This document shows, in pieces, positions 1-11,780 of a DNA stretch of 64,000 nucleotides (its first letter is position 1; each line of letters begins with the position of its first letter). The notes below the pieces were generated by a model. The model did not search any database. It had not been told where the DNA came from and worked only from the letters and a program-made list of their open reading frames with translations. Source of the DNA: Escallonia rubra (taxonomy: Eukaryota; Streptophyta; Magnoliopsida; Escalloniales; Escalloniaceae); assembly GCA_033065855.1 (NCBI GenBank), contig JAVXUO010002127.1:1-64000 (forward strand), in the 5' to 3' direction. The position numbers and the translations under genes are program-made.

Positions 1-322
1 AAATATTAACTTAACTCCAAAACATGCTAAGTAAATAACGTGACAAAGAATCATAGGTTCTATATGCAAATAAATAAATGACTAAAAATATACCAAATAT
101 ATATTTTTAAGTGAGCTCATTATTTTCATTTACCACCATGATCTAATCCACCCTAAAATTTGCACACTACACACAAGTACATGAATATGTATATGGACGT
201 GCCTAGATCTCCTTAAGCTTCCACATAAGCTCTTCGAACAAAGTATCCAATTGTTGCTTCCTATGGTCAGGGATATCCTCAGCTAAATTTTATGTGGAAG
301 TGTTGCATGTAAATGAACTATT

Positions 323-1795
323 TCACTTAACGCCAACCGGTCGTCCCTTCTTATCAGAGATGGTGAGCCATAGCTCCTCAACGTCATTCCTTGAGATTGA
401 TGCCTGAGCACTCTCAATCTTAGACTTAAAGGAATCCTGTGAATAATGTATCACAAGTGTTAAGACAATTATACGGTTCAAAAGACCACTTAGCATACTA
501 GAAAGGTGAGGGAACGTGAATAATCCCAACATTTCATCATGTATTCCAATCTAAGCAATATAAGTAAGTAAAATGGTTTTTTAATATTTGCTTTAGGCAT
601 TAGATTATTCATGTTGACTACTACACATTTGGTTTTAAGCATCAGTTGTTATATAAAGTAACGATTGGTTTGGATATCACCCTGATTTGCTTTCATTTCT
701 CGTTAACAACATAATAACATAAGATCTTTAGCTCAATAATCAACGACTTCAAATAAACATTTATGTCAATTTTGGGAATCTTTGACACTGGAATGAGAAG
801 TCAAACAAAGATGTAAGGCTGCTTCATACACAAGTGAAGGGTTGGGGGGGGGGGGAGGTATTATGGAACAAGAATTGACTAGTCAAGTGGAGTAAGGCTT
901 ATTCGAGTGCCAAATAATTCGTCAGTCGCTAACCCAAGTCTCATATTCCAAACATATTGAGCAAAAGTAGGGTGCGTGTGATCAAAATGCTCCAATGCCT
1001 CCGCAACAACCAGATGACTTCTGTTTGACAAAAAGTGTCAGCATACCTCATATTGTCAGCAGTTTTCAGAGAGTAGTATATCCTTTGAAGTCTTGGTGTT
1101 AACATAAAGTATTGTAGTATCTTTCAGGGTAAAATCTTCTGTTTTTGCTTGTTTGAACTTATACCTTGGGTAATAAAAAGCGAACACTTTGTTAAATCCT
1201 TATACCATCTTGAAAAATAGTGCAAAGTCATGGTTGCACGCATCTATCTTCTCATACACCAAAGTAAGTGTCATAACAATTTTCTTTGCATTGAAGTACA
1301 ACACCGCTAGTTTTCATTCTCTGACAATAATTCCTTTATAAAAGTCACCCTAAGGTTGAACGTTTTTTGTTGATTCCTTGTCGGACTTAAAGCTTAGTAA
1401 CCTAGTAACCACTGTTAAGCTATTATGCTTCTTCGTGCCAAACCATGCTGGCTTATCCGCTTCTGTGAGTACAATATCGAAACTTTATGCTATGGCGAAT
1501 GATTATCATCATGATGAAACATAGCACGACCATCATCTGTCACCATATTTTGGTACCTATTGCCTTCATCAATTCCCTCATTTTGCATTATGCTAGAGGT
1601 CTGCTGCACTAGTGCTTCTTCTCCATCTTGAAACCATAAGGTATTGCTATTCGTAGAGCCTTTCTGGTAAAGGTCCAATCTAACATAAACGACCTCTTTC
1701 CACTTTAATGGATTGCAACTGGCACACAGAGACTTAATCCTCCATTCGTCCACAAAATCAGGTTGCTTATAGGCAAAATTGAGGAATTGAATCAC
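323..1795 (-). pseudogene. CACTA (En/Spm) TNP2-type transposase, broken
   Basis: Read on the minus strand, 1795-1490 gives an open stretch like the N-terminal transposase-associated domain (FLNFAYKQPDFVDEW, then CNPLKWKEVVYVRL). About 1030-900 continues with HFDHTHPTF and a nearby RLGL, and 890-600 with CMKQPY and a stretch like the TNP2 core (IPVSKIPKIDINVYLKSL). The far end, 532-323, has an ELW-x-KKGRPV stretch like the C-terminal accessory region of these proteins. Order and spacing fit one CACTA transposase, but frames shift and stops interrupt it, and a 12-base homopolymer sits inside the core. TNP2 proteins cut and paste CACTA elements by binding their termini; this copy cannot do so. 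I saw no CACTA termini nearby, so the element borders are unknown. The family call rests on recalled motif order. Confidence 0.65.
844..855. repeat. poly-G run (12)
   Basis: A homopolymer lying inside the broken CACTA transposase. On the coding strand it is poly-C, at a proline-rich spot just before the CMKQPY motif, and it probably contributed to the frame loss. Confidence 0.8.
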
Positions 1796-1800
1796 TCTTT

Positions 1801-2323
1801 TTAAAAAATCGTCACTTAAGCCTCAGTCAATTGTCCTTGAGATCCGACTTCTTTTGACCGACTTGATCACTTGTAGAGATACAACCAACATGATCACTCG
1901 TAATAATACTCAGTGACATAATAATAATAATCACAATGACCACAGTTTAATGCCACAGAAATAACTAACGTCCCACTAAATTAGCAATCCAAAGAGAACA
2001 TGAATACATGAAACATGGTCTACGGAATCATTACAAATGGAGCCTAGAATAGATGATTATTGAGAATGCATTGAAATGATGCCTTAGTTATCTCTGCCCA
2101 CAACATGGTAAGCATGGTTTAGTAGTATTGTTTTGTATTAGCCTTCATTAGTGTTTACGTAGCACATATACAATTGAATGGTATGTAGTTGTCAACATTT
2201 TAGACTACTTGGCTACAAGCAATGCATTAATCATCACTACCGCATAACATGGAATTAAGCAAACAAGTTATGTTAGGTTAAGCATTGGAAGAAATAAGAT
2301 AGACCAGATACGTTAACTTCTAA
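1801..2323. other. Unassigned AT-rich intergenic DNA
   Basis: No credible coding frame, repeat or motif was seen between the CACTA remnant and the MULE target duplication. Confidence 0.5.
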
Positions 2324-2332
2324 AACTCTTTA
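2324..2332. repeat. MULE target-site duplication, left
   Basis: AACTCTTTA directly precedes the left terminal inverted repeat. The right flank at 8620-8628 reads AACTCTATA, an 8 of 9 match. Nine base pairs is the usual Mutator-family target duplication. Confidence 0.85.
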
Positions 2333-2587
2333 GGCTTAATCCCAACACTGAACTCTCAAGTTTACGTCTAGTACAACTTTAGTACTCAAGTTTGAATATG
2401 CACCGAAGAAGTAACCAACTTTAAAAAAGCGTACCAAATCAGTACCTCAGCTGACGGAAGATAGATGCCGTTAGAAACTCAGAGGGGTAGGACTATCATC
2501 ATTAAAAAAAGGACATAAAAGCCTGTCCCATAGCCACATGGTCTACCTTTTCTTTGACCCCTTTTTACGTTCCTAAGGCAAATTCAA
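2333..2587 (+). repeat. MULE left terminal inverted repeat
   Basis: About 255 bp that pairs with the reverse complement of 8374-8619. It starts GGCTTAATCC and contains GTACCAAATCAGTACC at 2431-2446, the complement of the 16-mer repeated at 7231-7592. The last alignable part is around CAAGGCAAATTCA near 2574-2586. Mismatches are scattered throughout, so the element is not recent. Confidence 0.85.
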
Positions 2588-3041
2588 AATCTTTGTAAAA
2601 CTGTAACCGCCAAACACAAAACATCTTTCATCCCGAAAATCCAAACCAAAGTTTGAAGGTTGTTGAGCACGATTACGTATACGTTAATCAACCTGGCAGA
2701 ATATCGATTATTGGATATTGACGATGGATTGAGAAATACGGCCGACGGAATGGGAAGAGAAAGGGAATCCGGTGCACGGTAAGTCGTCTGAACCCAATTC
2801 ACAACAATTATGGTTAATTTCAACCTTAAAACTTTTAAATCTTAACTCGCTGCTATGGGTGTTTGCGGTAATCTTAATCCAAATTTGCACTGTGTAAATT
2901 TTTCGTATTTGCAAAGTGAATGGAAGAACATACTCTGTATTTTGAAAGTGTGGTCTCAGACTAATCCCATGCTTTCAATCTTGGGTCAACGATTCATTGT
3001 ACAGTAGAATAATATGGTCCCCTTTTCTTGTTGACTGTGCA
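2588..3041 (+). other. MULE 5' leader region
   Basis: No coding frame was recognised. A CACGGTAAGT-like donor near 2776 and a TGACTGTGCAG acceptor ending at 3042 suggest a leader intron of the transposase transcript; this is inferred from the splice motifs only. Confidence 0.35.
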
Positions 3042-3616
3042 GACCCGAATGGTACACTGTTTACTCTGAGAATTAACCATGGGGGAAATTTAAAAATATT
3101 CCACAGAAAGTGTATGACCCATGTCATACTAAATTTGTGGATTTTTGTGACATTAATATTTCTAGTATGAGTCAGTTTGAAAAAAGATGTGATGTTTTAG
3201 GGCTAATGGGTTACATGGATATGTTCTATTTAGTGCCAAGGAAGAAGTTAGAGGAAGGACTAGTTAAGTTATAGGGTGATAGTTCATTTGTGCAAATGCG
3301 GGAGCACATGACTGAAGATAGGGTCTTTGACATATATCTTGTCCAATTAACAGTAGATGAAGTGGTTAGCGGGGAACAATTTGAAGCTGAATGGCTTCAG
3401 AATTGCCCTAAGCAGAAACTAGGCGTTGTTATAAAAGAGTTAGTTGAACATGGCAATGCTTTATACCAACCTACCATTACAGCCCAAAACACTCAAGAAG
3501 AATTGACTATAGGGGCATTAGAAAATTTGTCAAGGGGAACTGACACTGCAAATGAAGGGGCTGAAAATGTAAACTCTAACCAGTGTGTAGATACACAGTA
3601 TGATGTATGGGCTAAG

Positions 3617-4065
3617 CATGTTTTTAGTAGTGAGGGGGTGACTGCACAACATAATGAATAGGCTGAGCCTGTTGCTGGTAGTGAGGGGGTGACTGCACAG
3701 CATAATGAATGGGCTGAGCCTGTTGCTGGTAGTGAAGGGGTGACTACACAACATAATGAAGGGGCTGAGCCTGTTGTTGGTAGTGAGGGGGTGACTGCAC
3801 AACATAATAAAGGGATTGAACATAGTGCTACTCATATTGAGGGTGTACCTGCAAAGCGCAATGAAGGCCCTGGACATAGTGCTACTCATAGTGAGGGTGT
3901 ACCTCCAGAGCATAATGAAGGCCCTGAACATAGTGCTGCTCATAATGAGGGTGTACTTTTAGAGCACAATGAAGGGGATGCAAGTGATGCTCATAGTGGG
4001 GGTATACCTCTAGAGCACAATGATGGGGATGCAAGTGCTGCTCATAGTGATGGTGTCCTTGCAAA
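3617..4065 (+). repeat. 51-54 bp tandem repeats inside MULE coding region
   Basis: Roughly eight units encode variants of VTAQHNEWAEPVAGSEG and then VPAKRNEGPGHSATHSEG. The unit length is a multiple of three throughout, so the repeats grew while the frame was under coding constraint. One unit carries TAG at 3659-3661 where the next unit has TGG. Confidence 0.85.
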
Positions 4066-6511
4066 TGAAGAAGAAAGAGATAGTGATTTTACTACTACAG
4101 ATGAATCAGGTATGGATAGCTATAGTGAATGGGATACTAATAGTGATAGGTCACACCTTGAAGAAGACTATGATAATGACTATGAGGGAACAATTGATGA
4201 AATCTTAAAAAGTGCCGAGCCTGAGAAGGATGGGGAAAGTGATGGGTTGCAAAAATAGGGCAAAGGAAAAGAACCAATGGGTGAGGGGGCTAAATCCAAG
4301 GGCAAATGGAAAAGGCTAATGGCTGAGGGAGGTAAATATAAGGGCAAAAGGAAAGAGCCAATGCTAGATGTAAACACTGAAGATGTTCATGAGTGATTTG
4401 ACTCTGGCTCTGATAATGAAAGATCACTACACTACCCTGAGTTTAACCGTGAAACTCTAAGGGAAATGCCACATTTTGAGGTTGGAATGATCTTTGTTGA
4501 CAATAAGGTATTCAAAGATTCTGTAAAGCAATACTCAATCAACAAAGTAATGCCAATTAAGTTCAGAAAGAACATGAGAACCAAAATCAGGGTTGTTTGC
4601 CAGTTAGAAGATTGTGGGTGGTTTGTATATGCATCAGCACATGATAAGTCCATGTCAGTGCAGGTAAATACAGTAGGGGAAAAGCACACATGCAGTAGAC
4701 AACACATTAATAGGGCTTCATGTACTAAATAGATTGTACAAAAGTACATGGACATGTTTATGGTTAACCCAACTGTGCCTGCCAAGGCATCGAGTAAGAC
4801 AATCTATAGGGAGCTCAAATTGAAGGTCAAAAGAACCACTACTTACAGGGCTAAAAATTCGATTCAAACATTGATCAATGGGATAGTAGAGGAACTATAC
4901 AATAAGCTTTGGGATTATCTGGCTGAATTAAAAATGGTTAATCTTGGGACCACTGCTATGATGAAACTGGATGATGAGAGTATCATTAATTGGACTGACA
5001 TGTTTGAAAGGGTTTACATATGTCTTGGGCAAGTAAAAGTAGGCCTTACGTATTGTAGGAAGATTTTTAGGGTGGATGGCACACATCTAAAGGGGGCAAA
5101 TCAAGGTCAAGTGTTAACTGTTGTAGGAATTGATGCCAACAATTCCATGTACCTTATAGCATGGGCAATTGTAGAGTATTAGTGTCAGTAGTCATGTATT
5201 TGATTTTTGGATTTGTTGCTTGATGATGTGGGGATACAAGAGTCTAACCAGGAAGAGTGGATTTTCATCTCAGATAAGCAGAAGCGATTGGTTCATGCCC
5301 TTGATACATTAGTCCCAAAAGCTGAACATAGGTTATGTGTTATGCATTTGCATGCTAACTTCAGGGATGTAGGTTTTATGAGGAAAAAGTAGAAAGATCT
5401 TTTATGGAATACTACTTTTGCATCAAACAAGAAATATTTTGAAAGGGCATTGAAAGAGACGACTGATAAGGACCCATGCAGTGTCCAGTAGCTTGCTGAT
5501 AAGCCACCATCACAGTAGGCTACGTCACACTTTAGGACAACCCCTAAGTATGACCTCTAAGCCAACAACTACTGTGAGGCTTTTAATGGAGTAATTGCTC
5601 ATGACAGGGAACAACCTATTTTGACATTACTTGAGGGCATCAGAACTACTGTGATGAACTGGTGGTGTATGAATAGGGAGACAATATAGGGGCAATGAAG
5701 ATGAGCTTTATGTCCTAATATACTTTCTATCTTAGATAAAAATGTCGAGCTGCAGGAGACTGCATTGCATATCACTCAGGTGCCTTGGAGTTTCAAGTTC
5801 AGTATGTATGGGGGAGTACATTTACAGTAGATGTGGCTAATGGCACATGCAGTTGTAGGAAGTGGGATTTGAGTGGAATACCATGTTCTCATGCCATAGC
5901 TTGTATGTGGTTGAAAGACTTGTAGCCTGAAGATTATGCCTCTCACTGGTACAGGAGGGAAACATATTTGAAGGCATATGACCTCATATTCAACCCTATG
6001 ACCAACTCTGACATGTGGGATTCAAGTGGATTGGGTGGAGTATTACCCACATTGTATTAGCAACAGCCAGAGAGAACAAAAAAATAACGAGGAAAAAAGA
6101 TGGGGAGGAGAAGTATCAACAACCAGGTAAATTGAAGAGGGTGAAGGGCAGTGCCCAGTGTAACATATGCAAGCAGAGAGGGCATAATAAGAGAAAGTGT
6201 CCAGTGAGACCTTTGGAAACAAGCACTGCAAGAGCAAACCAAATACATGTACTTTAAAACTTGCATGTGCCTTTATTCCAATTTTGAATTCTTGCTTTTA
6301 CAGGTGCAAGTGGATCTACAAGTGCCTGGGGGCCAACCACAGGCTAGTCCAAAAAATGCACCTTCATTAAATAATGTTGCTTTTGTTAGTCAAACCTAAC
6401 TTTGTTTGAGTAAAAAATGATATCTTAATTATTTATGTAGGGTAGTGAGGACACAAGTGTTAGAAGATAAGGAGGCTAAGGATGGAAGCATTGAAGAAGA
6501 TGAAGAAACAG

Positions 6512-6826
6512 GTGCCTGCACAAGACCCCACTACTCTGGTTGAGAAAGAAGAACATGTGCCTACACATTACCCCATAGAAGTAGCTGAGAGACAAGAACA
6601 AATGCCTGCAGTAGATCCCAGTGCAATGGGTGAGAGGAAGAAAGATGTGCCTACACCACAACCCAGTGCAGTGGATGGGAGGAAGAAAAGGGTGCCTGCA
6701 GCAAAACCCAGTGCAATGGGTTAGAGGAAGAAAGTGGTGCCTGCAGCAGAACCAGTGCAGAGAGTGGGAGGAAGAAAGATGTGTCTGCAGTAGAACCCAG
6801 TGCAGTGAGGGTTAACCCAAGAAAGA
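6512..6826 (+). repeat. 45 bp tandem repeats in MULE C-terminal tail
   Basis: Units starting at 6512, 6557, 6602, 6647, 6692, 6737 and about 6781 encode 15-residue repeats of the form VPAxxPSAMGERKKD. The first six starts are exactly 45 bp apart; the last is one base short, which marks a 1 bp deletion. A stop at 6722 arises in one unit where a sister unit has GAG. Confidence 0.85.
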
Positions 6827-7230
6827 AACATGTACCTCCTTCAGAGTCAAGTCAGGGTCAAAGTACTGTGAACACCCAAACTATGGCAAAAGAGAGGGGA
6901 TGGCCAGGAAACACTGAATCTGGGAATGTTGACAAAGGGAAGAAGACCAAGTGGAGTAAGTATAGCCTTGGAGGCCCTCCACCCATACCAGTTCCTGTAG
7001 GAAACAAGAGAGTTAGGTTTGTATTTCCTGAGACTAGGGCCTCCACACCAGCAGTAGCTATTGCAAAGGTATAACAAGAGCAAGAGAAGCAAATGAAGGC
7101 CATGGCAAGTAGTAGGCATAAACAGGTCAATTAGTTGATGTATAGGGCACTCACCTATTTTGACAATGTAGTTGATATCATAGGATGTTAATATGTTAGG
7201 TATTCAGAATGGAATTTGTTATAATTTGGG

Positions 7231-7592
7231 GGTACTTATCTGGTGCAAAAAATTACCTACAGACATGTTTTTGGTGTATTTCGTAACATTTTGTACTTAA
7301 ATTGGTATGATTAATATAATCAAGGTACTTATTTGGTACATCTGACTTGACTTAGGACATGTACTTGTTTGGTACAATATTATTCTTCCATTTCGGATAT
7401 GTCAATAACTCCGCAAAGTATGTTTAGGGACTTCTTTGGTACTCCTGATTTAGGATAGGTACTAATTTGACACAAAATAAGTTTAGGAACTTATTTGAAA
7501 CTGAGTATTGTCCAAAAACGTCTGTACTTCTCTTTAACCAGTTCAGGTACTAATTTGGTACGATTTAGTTTTTATAGGTACTCCTTTGGTAT
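7231..7592 (+). repeat. Subterminal 16-mer array (GGTACTTATTTGGTAC type)
   Basis: Copies of GGTACT-NN-TTTGGTAC lie at 7231, 7292, 7324, 7360, 7427, 7458, 7486, 7546 and 7577, all in the same orientation, mostly 28-37 bp apart or about twice that. The same 16-mer lies in the right TIR at 8506-8521 and, inverted, in the left TIR at 2431-2446. This layout fits a multiplied transposase-binding motif; that role is inference. Confidence 0.75.
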
Positions 7593-8373
7593 GTTTTACT
7601 TTTGCTTTTCCTCAAGATCTGCCATTGCCATCACACAGCCCAAAACACCAGATCCGAGCAGCAAATCTGAGCATTGGACACAATGATATTTTGAATACAC
7701 ACATAAAATAGACATTCTTACAGCTAAAATACCATATTTGTCATTAGCTAAACTATTTCTCAATAGGAGAAAAGGAATTAGATTTGATGCTCTGCTCTTG
7801 TTCTTCCTAAACAAAGCTAGATCTACAAATTACAGCCCTTTTTCAACAACATTCCTCCCACTCCCACTCAATATCTGCAGCAATATTATAGCCCATGTTA
7901 GTGCAAGTGTAACCTTCAGCCAACAATTCATCCTTCTGGCTCGCTCCAATTCCACGTTGACCACTGATGGGTCTCGCCAACGAAAGTAATCACAGTGCTG
8001 GAGCTGTAAAATCAGTGAGACTTTTGCGAGATGTCTGCAAAGTAAAAAATGCGACACTAAATAAATTGGGATTCAAGCTGATGGAGCTCCAAAAATAGGG
8101 TTTTGCAACACTTACCCCACTATTCGCATAGCTCCAAAATCGCCTCCCAGGGTTTTGGGTTGTCCTCGATGTCACAGATCTTGCCGTTTTAGTGCACTGA
8201 CACAAATGGGTGTCCATGGTCTTCGTGAAAAACTTGTGCTGCTATGGATGGGTGAAGAGCGTGTCTTGTGTTGTATTTCGTCTGCAATTGATGGAGGAGA
8301 AAACCCAATTTGGAGGGAATTAAGCGAAATAGGAGAGAAAAAGGGAGAATTGGTTTTTGGAGGGAAGGAAGCT
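7593..8373 (+). other. MULE 3' subterminal region, noncoding
   Basis: Short frames exist but none resembles a known protein or continues the transposase. It separates the 16-mer array from the right TIR. Confidence 0.45.
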
Positions 8374-8619
8374 GTGAATTTGCCTTGGGAACGTAAAAAG
8401 GGGTCAGAGGCCACGTGGCCATGGGACATGCTTTTATGCCTTTTTTTTAATAATGACAGTTCTACCCTTCTGACTTTCTAACGACTTCCGTCCTCCGTCA
8501 GCTAAGGTACTGATTTGGTACACTTTTTCAAAGTTGGCTACTTCTTTGACGCAACTTCAAACTTGGGTACTAAAACTGTACTGGAGGTAAACTTGAGGGT
8601 ACAGTTTTAGGATTAAGCC
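8374..8619 (-). repeat. MULE right terminal inverted repeat
   Basis: About 246 bp, the complement of 2333-2587, ending GGATTAAGCC. It holds GGTACTGATTTGGTAC at 8506-8521 and further degenerate versions of the motif (for example GGCTACTTCTTTGACGC and GGGTACTAAAACTGTAC), so the TIR itself is partly built from the repeated motif. Confidence 0.85.
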
Positions 8620-8628
8620 AACTCTATA
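8620..8628. repeat. MULE target-site duplication, right
   Basis: AACTCTATA, matching 8 of 9 bases of the left flank at 2324-2332. Confidence 0.85.
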
Positions 8629-9200
8629 AGTTGAATCTTAAATAATAATGAACCTTCTTGTCATTACTTTTACTAGTTAAGCATAGGAATGAACCAAAGA
8701 ATTAATAGCGGAGCCAAATTTTGCCGCTAAACGTGTATTTTGTAGTGAACATCGATGGTGTAGATGGTGCTGGCTGGAATAAGAGACCACATGCTGTGAT
8801 AAAAGATGTAGAGCTATGGAAACTTAAATCCATCAACTGTTTTGGTGGTCTAAGTTAGCAACAAGTTGGTGAATTATGGTGTTGGTGGTTATAACTGGTT
8901 GTGGTGTTTTCTGGCTGTTAATTGAATGTGGTGGTGTTGACAACAGGCACGGGTTGATGGTTAGGACTTATCATGTTTCTGGTTGTAGGTTGAAGAGATA
9001 AACCGAAAGAAGAATGATAGAAAGGTCACTGAATCAAACATTTGGAAGTTATGATGCTTATACTTACCTCATTGTTTAAGATAGCGTTTTCTAGGTAAAG
9101 TGTCCGATTTCGAGTAGTGGATGTAGGTTTAGTAAACATTTTAAAAGTGAAGGGGTCTATATGGTACATTCTATATATTAAAATATGACAAAGTGAAATT
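8629..9200. other. Unassigned intergenic DNA
   Basis: No gene, repeat or element end was recognised between the MULE and the gypsy remnant. Confidence 0.4.
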
Positions 9201-9820
9201 TCTTCTATCTATTGAAATGAAGTCTGACAATAACTTTTAAGTTTCATTGATGCCCTCTTGAGATATAATCAAATTCGAATGCATGAAGAAGATTTCCAAG
9301 TGACGGTGTTCATCACTGATCAAGGTCATTTTCGCTATAAGGTTATTCCCTTCGGTTTAAAAAATTTCTACACTTCTTATCAGCATTTCTTCAACAAAAT
9401 CTTCAAGCCATTTATAGGGACGAACATTAGGTTTATGTCAAAGACATGTCAGTGAAGAGTCTCAAAGTCAACGAACATATCAACACTCGGTATTATCAGA
9501 TGTGGTTGAATCCTCCCAAGTGCACTTTTTAGTTACTTCTAGTAAATTCCTCCATTTTATGGTCACCGATTGAGGAATTGAGGCCAATCTTGATAAAATC
9601 AAAGCCATCCATGATCCGGCTCCCCTCAAACAACAAAAGACATGCAGCTCTTAATTGAAATGCATTGCATGACATAGTAGATTTCTTACAAATCCACAAA
9701 AAAGATGTCTTCTCTTTTCAGAGCCCTCAAGAGCTTACAGAATTTTGAGTGGACACGAGCTGATAGTCTTCCATTGATACCTGAAAGGCATATCTTGTGA
9801 GTCCTTACTCCTCCGTAAGC

Positions 9821-9887
9821 CAGTTCCCATCGAAGAGCTTTTCCTGTATCTACCAGTCTCCCATCGAAGAGCTTTTCCTGTATCTAC
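9821..9887 (+). repeat. 33-34 bp tandem duplication
   Basis: Two adjacent copies of CAGT-CCCATCGAAGAGC-TTTTCCTGTATCTAC, then the start of a third. It arose inside the decaying gypsy pol. Confidence 0.85.
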
Positions 9888-9973
9888 CAGTCTCCCACTC
9901 TATAGTTAATGATGTCTTAAAAAAAGTGAGGAAAATAAAATCCAACATCCAATTTACTAGTGAAGTCTTTAAT

Positions 9974-10055
9974 GAGCAAAGCTCTGATACCTCAATATAG
10001 AAAAGCTGGCTTTTGAGCAAAGCTCCGATACCTCAAAATAAAAAAGCTGGCTTTT
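9974..10055 (+). repeat. 41 bp tandem duplication
   Basis: Two adjacent copies beginning GAGCAAAGCTC and ending AAAGCTGGCTTTT, three or so differences between them. Confidence 0.85.
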
Positions 10056-11780
10056 GCCCTTCTCATAACAGCCTGTAAGAGCGACTGTATTTCTAATATC
10101 ATCAACATTATTGTCCTCACTAATGAACCCCTTCGTCAGATCCTACAAAAGCCAAAACTCTCTTTAGGCTAGTAGTGTGGTCCGTAGACCTTGGCGAGTT
10201 TGATATATTTTACAAGCCGCACTCTTATCTCAAGGGGCAAGCACTCGTTGACTTTATAGAAGAATGCATTTCTTCTCAAGACGATGATCCAACTGAATGC
10301 ATAACTCTTCACGTGGATGTTGTATGTTGATTGCTCATTTCATACAAGTGGAAGCGACTTTACTATCCTTAAGGGTCCTAAAAATCTATTTGTGCTATAA
10401 CACATCGGATGTGGGATGATTTGTGATTTGTCTTATCAGACCCTGCCCATGAACTCATAAATACCTACTTCGCTAGCCCTTTTGAGGGAGGCATTATCCT
10501 GTGGTGGGGTCGTGAATCGGTTTGTTACACTAATGGTGGAGAATTATTTACGCTTTCTATTTTTTGCCTCAAACAATGAATTTGAATAGAAGCCTTTATT
10601 GTCGGGATACATTTGGCGAAGGCAATGCGCACAGAGTCCTTATAAGTATTCAATGACTCTCAATTGGTAGCAAAACAAATTTTCAGTACATATGAATGAC
10701 AATATCCCAGGATGAATGATTACTTCCATAACAGCAAAAAGGAAATTTGTTTCTTCAAATGGTTCTCCAATGAGTAGATTAGCCGTAGTGACAACTCACA
10801 GGTTGATGCCCTGGTCATGTGTAGCCTTCCTGGACTCCCCTTATCTCTATTGTACCATTTATCTTGAGCTTTTATGGGAGCCAGGCATTATGTCCCACAC
10901 CAAGGTGTAGGATATTGATAAGTTCTCCTAGTGGATAGGTTTACATCAAAGCCTAATGATGTTTAACAGAAGACAAATAGGACACACGGTGCATCCTTTT
11001 ACGCTCTTCTCGGGGTCTTGTAATAGATTTCCAATATGTCTTTCACACTTCCATACTTGCTTTTCGTTGCTCTATCAAATCTGAATATACACTCCATAAG
11101 GTTCATGAAAGTATTAACGGACAACATTTAGGAGGCAGAGCCCTTGCACATAAAGTTATTTCTTAAGGATATTATTGGCCAACAATGCAAAAAGGGCGCA
11201 ATAGTTTACTCAACAATGCCACGACTTCTGATAATTAATGTCTATGCCAAATTAGACCCTTTCATCTCTCGTCTCCATGTCTAGCCTAATCCTCTTCACT
11301 ACGTCGGGAATGGAATTCTTAGCCTTTTTGTGCTAACAATTGCACATCATAAGTTTATCATAATAGCCATCAGAAAATGGATCAAAGCTGATGCCTTTCC
11401 AATGTCGTATATCGTATATAAGAAGACTTATTTGGCAATCACTCATCTGCCACTTTGGCATCTCCCATATCCTAGTCACTGGTCACGATCGGTAAGTCGC
11501 TAACCTTATTTTCAAAACCTTTTGCTCAAATTTGAATATTGAACATCGTTTTGCTTTTGTGGCATACCCAATGTATAATAGGTAGACAAAAGTTACGAAT
11601 CGTACACCGCTACAAGGTTTAAATAAAAAGCTCAACAGAGCAATTCCAAAAATAGTCTGGACTTATTGTACCACCACCAGAAGTCTCACTGGCAATACCC
11701 TTTTCGACTTGGTTTTGGCAAAGAGGTTGTTAATCTCTTGTAAATTTGCATCCTGTCTCTTTTGGTCACAACTTTAAATT

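Larger units (their letters stand above)
3042..7135 (+). pseudogene. MULE transposase (MURA-type), broken
   Basis: Domains run in family order. About 3050-3420 is an N-terminal PB1-like region (TLFTLRINHGG, later YMDMFYLVPRKK). About 3617-4060 encodes 17-18-residue tandem repeats, followed by an acidic stretch to 4258. 4466-4732 is the MuDR DNA-binding domain with GVVCQLEDCGWFVYA-like cysteines. 4748-5600 is the transposase core (FRVDGTHLKG with a catalytic Asp, AEHRLCVMHLHANF, NNYCEAFNG). 5848-5940 is the SWIM finger (CSCRKWDLSGIPCSHAIACMW region). 6160-6200 is a CCHC knuckle (CNICKQRGHNKRKC). After a likely intron ending near 6301, a C-terminal tail with 15-residue repeats runs to about 7135. 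Stops and at least two frame changes (core to SWIM, SWIM to knuckle) break it. Many stops sit where family members have Trp. Confidence 0.8.
2333..8619 (+). mobile_element. Mutator-like element (MULE), complete ends, inactive
   Basis: A 6,287 bp DNA transposon bounded by GGCTTAATCC and its complement GGATTAAGCC. The inverted ends stay alignable for about 250 bp each side, and a 9 bp imperfect target duplication flanks them. Inside is a plus-strand transposase-like reading frame with the MuDR-type DNA-binding domain, transposase core, SWIM zinc finger and zinc knuckle in normal order, but with many stops and frameshifts. Between the coding part and the right end lies an array of a 16-mer also present in both TIRs. 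The ends could still be mobilised in trans; the encoded protein is dead. Confidence 0.88.
9200..11780 (+). pseudogene. Ty3/gypsy pol remnant (RT, RNase H, integrase)
   Basis: 9258-9455 reads as reverse transcriptase (YNQIRMHEEDFQVTVFITD and KVIPFGLKNFYTSYQHFFNK). About 10185-10290 matches the RNase H region (DLGEFDIFYKPHSYLKGQALVDF). About 11300-11400 has integrase-like text ending KWIKADAF. These normally form one polyprotein that copies and integrates a retrotransposon. Here they lie in different frames with stops, and the catalytic YxDD segment after 9455 is lost. No LTRs were recognised around it. Two short tandem duplications inside add to the decay. Confidence 0.7.
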
